Positions 59,463-64,000 of a stretch of DNA of 64,000 nt are shown piece after piece. Source of the stretch: Kingdonia uniflora (taxonomy: Eukaryota; Streptophyta; Magnoliopsida; Ranunculales; Circaeasteraceae); NCBI GenBank assembly GCA_014058105.1, contig JACGCM010002669.1, positions 310,001-374,000 on the forward strand. The letters run 5' to 3'. The stretch's first letter is position 1; the number at the start of each line of letters is the position of its first letter. The notes beneath the pieces are model-generated. The model saw nothing but the letters and a program-made list of their open reading frames with translations. It had not been told where the DNA came from and did not search any database. A program made the position numbers and the translations under genes.

Positions 59463-59687
59463 CAGGGGTATAAGTGTAAATGTATTATACGAGGCGGGGC
59501 GGGGCGGGGCGGATAACAGATTTAAGCAAGCTCAGTCCCAAATCCGCCCCAATTCCCGACGGATTTAACCAAACTCAGCCCAGACCCGCCCCCATACCCG
59601 ATATAGTATTCCCAAATCCTCTCCAAACGGGGGGGGGGGGGGCGGATCCCCGGTGGGGCGGGGCAAATTGCCATCCCTACTTAGTCG

Positions 59688-60379
59688 ACTTTCTTCTTTT
59701 GACGCTGAGGCAACTGGTCAAATCCTTTGTACTTCATCGTTTGCTCATCAAATACTTCGGCTATGGAATATATCCAAATTTTAGCATGATCCATCGTCAA
59801 ATCGTTGTAAACATTCTCGAACGTACACTTTAACAGTGAATATCTACTACAAATCGGTGTAAATTCTTTAAATTGAGAAGTTTTTCAATTTTGATTTTGC
59901 ACCTTAAGCTCTTATGGTAAATCTAATTTTCTCTTCATAGGTTGAAGAAATAGAAATTGACCCAAGGTTCTTTAATTCTCCCAATTTGTACTTGAAACCC
60001 TAATCATCTTTAAATATATTTGGACTATATAAAGCTTATTCTCTCTTTTTTTCCTTTGGAATCACAATTTAAGGACCTAAATTGAACTTATTCAACACTA
60101 ATCTGTTTGTTAAAGATCAAACCAACATGAAAATTTGAAGTTGATTTGTTGAAGATGAACAAAAATATGAAAAATACAAAACTTGATTCCAAATGAGAAG
60201 AAAGTGTTGAGCCGATTCAGAGAGGGAAATGGTCTTGAATTTTATTTACAACAAATGTTGTGATCACCATGCCAAAGTAAGGCAAGGCATGTCGTCTTCA
60301 TCACCATAAGGTAGTGTATGTATGTTTTAACATTAGTACTTGTTCACCCGTTGAAACGGAAAGCATCCATGTTAATTTG

Positions 60380-60420
<41 letters not shown>

Positions 60421-60543
60421 GTTGGTTGGAAGGAGAGAACATTGAGAAAGGATATTTTCCTTTATTTCTTTTTAGTATAGGACATGTGTCACCCTATAAT
60501 ATGAAGGAGAGATCCATACTCAATAGATAAATAAACAACTTAC
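59688..60543. other. Anonymous region downstream of the CYSTM-like exon
   Basis: It contains a (GA)n microsatellite at 60383-60415. I looked for the second CYSTM exon here on the minus strand and did not find a convincing Cys-rich segment. Confidence 0.45.
60383..60415. repeat. (GA)n microsatellite
   Basis: About 16 uninterrupted GA units. Confidence 0.95.
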
Positions 60544-61522
60544 CATCCCTTCCAGAAGCCATCACCCTTATCTCTAGTCTCACCACCATGATGATGATGT
60601 TGTTGTTCCGAGTTACCGTTCATTGGATAACCTGCCGGCGGTGGAACCACATATGGTCATGCAGAGTATCCTTGGGTCGGTGGTTATAACGACCTACCGA
60701 ACGCCGGCCAAATCCACCCGAGCGTTTTGAGTTCTGTCTGAATGTATATGTTCTCTATATCCTAATATAGTTGTATGCCAAGTTTCGTCGCAATCGGATT
60801 CGGTTAAGGGGGCAAAATGGGCCAGTACGCTTCGTCTCACGTTTTAACATTTCCTTTTGGAGATTGACTATTTACTTAGTAGCTATATTAAGGAGGAACC
60901 TTGGTCCAATCCTCCCCATGACTAAAAGAGCTTTAATGCTTGGTCATCAAGGACCCTGGCTCATGGACTATCTACAAGAGATAGCTATGAGTTCTCCTAG
61001 GCCTAGGGATGGCTAGGGGACATTGCCTCACAATGCGGGCCGGTTTTCCAAAGAGGGTTTCATATGGCACCGCTATGCCCCGCGGGCTATTCAAGACGCA
61101 CCACCCCTTACAGATGGATAATATAAATAGTCCAGGCTCGTCGCCCCTTGAGATATGAGTCCCTTATGTAGAAACCGGCATATTGAGCTACCCTGATCCG
61201 CTATAGAACAGGTGTGCTTTCCGTACCTCGCGCGCGTCGCGAGAGATTACGCTGTAGGGATTATTGAGGGAACCTTCAGCGCTGTTGCCTATACCGAATA
61301 CATATTCGATGACCCCTCACGAGTATCTAGGATTATGCGGATGTCGCTCTAGCATCCGTGAGTTGTATGCCACTGGCGCGCCGCGCCCGTGAAAATGGCT
61401 GGTACACGTCGACCGCGTATCCGTGTAGGCCCCACGGTCCCTTATTCCGCTGCACTCCAGGCACTGTAGAGGCAGTCCCGGGATGGGCCGTGACAGTGGT
61501 GGTGGATATGCAAGTGCTCAAT
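60544..61522 (-). pseudogene. CYSTM-like gene exon interrupted by a solo LTR
   Basis: On the minus strand, leaving out the LTR and one TSD copy, the exon reads LAYPPPTQGYSA, a TGA, then PYVVPPPAGYPMNG, a QQ/HHHH tract, and KGDGFWKG. It ends in GGATG next to the donor GTAAGTTG (60543-60536). The Pro/Tyr/Gly-rich text and FWKG before a split codon fit plant CYSTM (cysteine-rich transmembrane) genes, whose next exon encodes the Cys-rich helix. That second exon was not found. The in-frame TGA and the LTR insertion mean it cannot encode a normal protein. CYSTM proteins are small, membrane-attached and often stress-linked. The family call is an inference from half a gene. Confidence 0.55.
60685..61495 (+). 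mobile_element. Solo LTR of a Ty3/gypsy element (811 bp)
   Basis: Starts TATAACGACCTACC (probably TG changed to TA) and ends GGGCCGTGACA. It is flanked by GTGGT at 60680-60684 and 61496-61500, a perfect 5-bp TSD. It is GC-richer than its surroundings, with CpG-containing words such as CGCGCGCGTCGCG near 61225-61245. There is no coding sequence; the open frames inside it are chance. The TGTAACGACC/GGGCCGTGACA end types are usual for chromovirus-like gypsy LTRs. Confidence 0.8.
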
Positions 61523-64000
61523 GATACAATACAAATAATTAAGCACAACAAAGATATTAAATCACATAAATAAGTATTACAAATATGATCTCTCCTAGTT
61601 GTTTGTTTGTTTTTCGAAAATCCAGAAGTTTGTTTAAGTTCATCATTTATCACCAATCTCCGAACTAGTCAGGATAAATCCTGGTGGATATCTCCATGTA
61701 TTTGGTATTGAACTCCTGACCACTATATCCAACAAATGGTCCCAAACCACTAACCCAACCCCAAAGAAATTTATAAGAAAACTATGTAGTTCCAAAGAAG
61801 CATATATATTCGAAATAAAAGTACATATTGGTCGGAATATTTACTTAGGGCTTGGTGTTGATCAAAATGACTCACATGATGAAACTTTAGTTTGAAGATG
61901 ATCAAAATGGTTTCATTGTGTTGAAATGTAATCTTAAAGGAAATAAAGATTGAGGAAGAGATAACTATAAGTTGGTTGAGAGTGAAAGATAGCGGTTAGT
62001 TTGCCTTGCTGTCTTGTCACCTGTTGAATTATTAAGGGTGAGAGATATAAAATAGATGGCTCAGGAGAGAGCTAAACGCGTGGATGAAGTAAATTAAGAA
62101 CAAAGGAAAGTTGGGCTCTGCTTTGTCATTTTCGCGTGAGGACTTATTTATTGTTTCTTTTGAAAACATATGGGACTATGACACATTTGGTTATAGGGAA
62201 ACCTGTCTTATTGCACCCTATATAAATGCATAATCTGTCTAAATGCACAAAAAATCTTTGGTCCCAAAATACAAATCCTTTGTAATTGCTAACTATATAA
62301 TTACACAACCTTTATATTTGCACTTTTTTGTGGCCCCAATGGTATGCATTTATCCAGGTTTTACTGTAAATGTTTCAATTCAATGATAAATATTCTCTTT
62401 TTCTTTTTTATATTCAGACTAGTGCTTGTTGCAATTGTATCCTCAGCAAAAATCACCTGGAACCTACTGGGATTTTATGGTGTGTGTTAATCTTTACTAG
62501 GTCTATCAATTGTCCGGACTAGACTAGGATCTTTTATGATCCTAGCCCGATCCGTTAAGAAACACTACTGGCTCTACACCGATCTAAATCCTATAAGAAC
62601 ATTAAATTATGGATCCTAACCCAATCCACGAATAATTTGGTCGATCCTAACCTGATACGAACGGATCCATTAACAAACAAAAATGTTCTTAAAGAGGGAA
62701 AAAATCTAAAATAATCATTACGTGAAAGCCATTTTTTTAGAAGATAATTACAATATTAACCGCATGCAAAGTTGACAGTGTTTTCATCAGGTGTATACAA
62801 GTGTCCCCATCTACAAATATGTGCGGATAACTATGCATCTTTTTCTTAGCTCACGTGTCATTACCTTGAATGTTATACTGCCATTTATTTTGAGGGTGAT
62901 TTCACCATTTTATTTTTTAGGTAGACGGGTTAATTACAGAGGCAAGGGTTGGAGTCCTTGGTGACCATCGAGGGCTAATATGTGACAAACATGTATTTAG
63001 GATACTCAAACATTGGCTTAAGGCAGGTGACCAAGACCCATTCTACAACCCTCTTGTAATGGATAGTTTTCCGGTCGGTAAACCTTGCCAATACTTAAGC
63101 AAAGAGGCCACAATTTAGCTACAAATCAGGACTAGAACTTAATAGATTTTATGTGGAAACTCTGTGAAACCTAAGAAAAACCACAACCTCGAAGAGGATT
63201 TTATGATGTGAATCCACTATGTGCTAATCTGTTACACTTGCAGAGAAATTGGTTTGATGGTTATAATAAAAAAGAAAAAGGTTGGGGGATCGCTATTGAC
63301 ATATGCCCTACCTGTATTTATAGATGGATATAGGCAGTTAAAAATATTTCTCCTAACTTTATGGGAGGTGGGCGAACTTCACAGAGCACGTGCAACGACT
63401 ATGTTTGACCAAGTGTAACAGCTACTGTGGAGGGTCTAGATATATAGTTGTAGACTTGACATCTTCTCGAATGATCGAATACCTTCGACGTGGCTTTGAT
63501 AGCTCTTTCTTATCGAATATGGGGAATATGCTACTACAATTGCCCCATTCTCGATACAATTACTAGTTGTTGTGTCGAGAAGAATATTTTGGAACTTGTG
63601 ATCACTAGACCAAAATCTTTAAATAATAACACTTTTGGAGGTAGATTTACGACTCGGCCGCACTATTGTAGCAATATGACTTCCATTAATAGTCGTTATT
63701 TTATAACCACCATCATTTTTTACTTTCCCCCTCTTATTTTCCATTCAAAAAAATCAACTCCTCATGTAGTCGAGAAAACAATTCAATTTCGACTTTAGAC
63801 ACTGTCATTTCTTGTTTTCTCCATTTGATACGATTGCAGATTTGAAATCCAGCCTACTAATTACTGAAATAACACACTTCAACCACACATCTCTCCACGA
63901 TCTCAATCCCCCTCTTCTCGCCTTTGAGTATCCACTTTTTTCATTTCTAGAAACACTAAACAAAGAATTACACAAGTCCCAAACTTCTTATTCATTCAAC
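61523..64000. other. Anonymous right-hand region
   Basis: No domain, terminal repeat pair or RNA gene was recognised. Around 62499-62660 the words TAGGTCTATCAATTGTCCGG and CGGATCC suggest an old hAT-like MITE, but no right end or TSD could be shown. Short frames at 63221-63418 and 63490-63798 have no motif. The last 150 bases are CT-rich. Confidence 0.45.

Larger units (their letters stand above)
57616..59679 (-). mobile_element. hAT-type element carrying bromodomain gene exons (2064 bp)
   Basis: The perfect 8-bp TSD CTTAGTCG lies at 57608-57615 and 59680-59687. The termini are TAGGGATGGAAATGG on the left and, reverse-complemented, TAGGGATGGCAATTTG on the right. Both ends are followed by GGGGCGGGG-type GC-rich subterminal repeats, with a 14-G run at 59629-59642. 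There is no transposase. The interior holds two exons of a bromodomain gene and a leader-like exon, all on the minus strand. The 8-bp TSD and TAGGG ends indicate the hAT superfamily. Capture of gene pieces by such elements is known for plant Pack-type transposons; here it is read from sequence alone. Confidence 0.85.

Noticed and set aside
60361..60385. Candidate CYSTM second exon (minus-strand MDAFRF-like text)
   Set aside because: It resembles only the last few residues of the expected LDACF end and lacks the Cys run and an acceptor.
61333..61656. Opposing ORFs at the right end of the 811-bp solo LTR
   Set aside because: They straddle the LTR border and arise from its GC-rich content; no domain.
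62499..62660. Possible hAT MITE starting TAGGTCTATCAATTG
   Set aside because: No matching right terminus and no 8-bp duplication could be found.
1..64000. tRNA, rRNA, CRISPR arrays or bacterial-type operons
   Set aside because: Nothing seen on either strand supports them; the short repeats here are transposon ends, tandem units or microsatellites.

Overview
This window looks like repeat-rich nuclear DNA from a flowering plant, most likely a eudicot. It is AT-rich, and nearly everything recognisable is a plant-type transposable element. I see no intact ordinary host gene, no bacterial features and no clear RNA gene. The only host-gene traces are two bromodomain exons carried inside a hAT-type transposon and one disrupted exon that looks like a CYSTM (cysteine-rich transmembrane) gene. 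Species cannot be told from what is here.

Layout. 1-4001: internally deleted Ty1/copia element on the minus strand (CopA), running off the left edge. 4349-5418: a CACTA-like terminus with a hAT-like non-autonomous element (4602-5410) inside it. 7203-7661: a 459-bp hAT-type element with a perfect 8-bp target-site duplication (TSD). 9424-19872: a degenerate copia element on minus (CopB) with TSD TTTTA; its 3' LTR is split by a 3367-bp solo LTR (9620-12986). 20553-22434: decayed Ty3/gypsy gag on minus. 22675-28810: the youngest element, a nearly intact Tork-like copia (CopC) whose 3' LTR is truncated and which is flanked by a 177-bp direct repeat. 28990-30046: a LINE fragment. 30172-30796: a probable isolated copia LTR. 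30902-57528: a copia element (CopD, TSD AATAC) of the same family as CopB, split by a Tat-like Ty3/gypsy element (34563-53829, TSD ATACA), which is itself split by an L1-type LINE (38807-45898). 57616-59679: a hAT-type element with perfect TSD CTTAGTCG carrying bromodomain exons. 60544-61522: a CYSTM-like exon interrupted by an 811-bp solo LTR (TSD GTGGT). The right end is anonymous.

The nesting gives a relative history: CopD came first, then the Tat-like element, then the LINE. CopC is much younger: by eye its LTR copies differ at only a few percent of sites, against roughly a tenth for the Tat LTRs. Coding capacity is broken almost everywhere. CopC comes closest to intact (two frameshifts). 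The Tat-like element has the lineage hallmarks (second RNase H, tandem repeats after pol, antisense ORF), but its integrase catalytic Glu is replaced by Lys.

Most worth a second look: the captured, still spliceable bromodomain exons in the hAT element; the 177-bp duplication around a truncated copia insertion; the CACGTG-rich leaders shared by CopB and CopD; the antisense gene of the Tat element; and the LTR inserted into a CYSTM-like exon.
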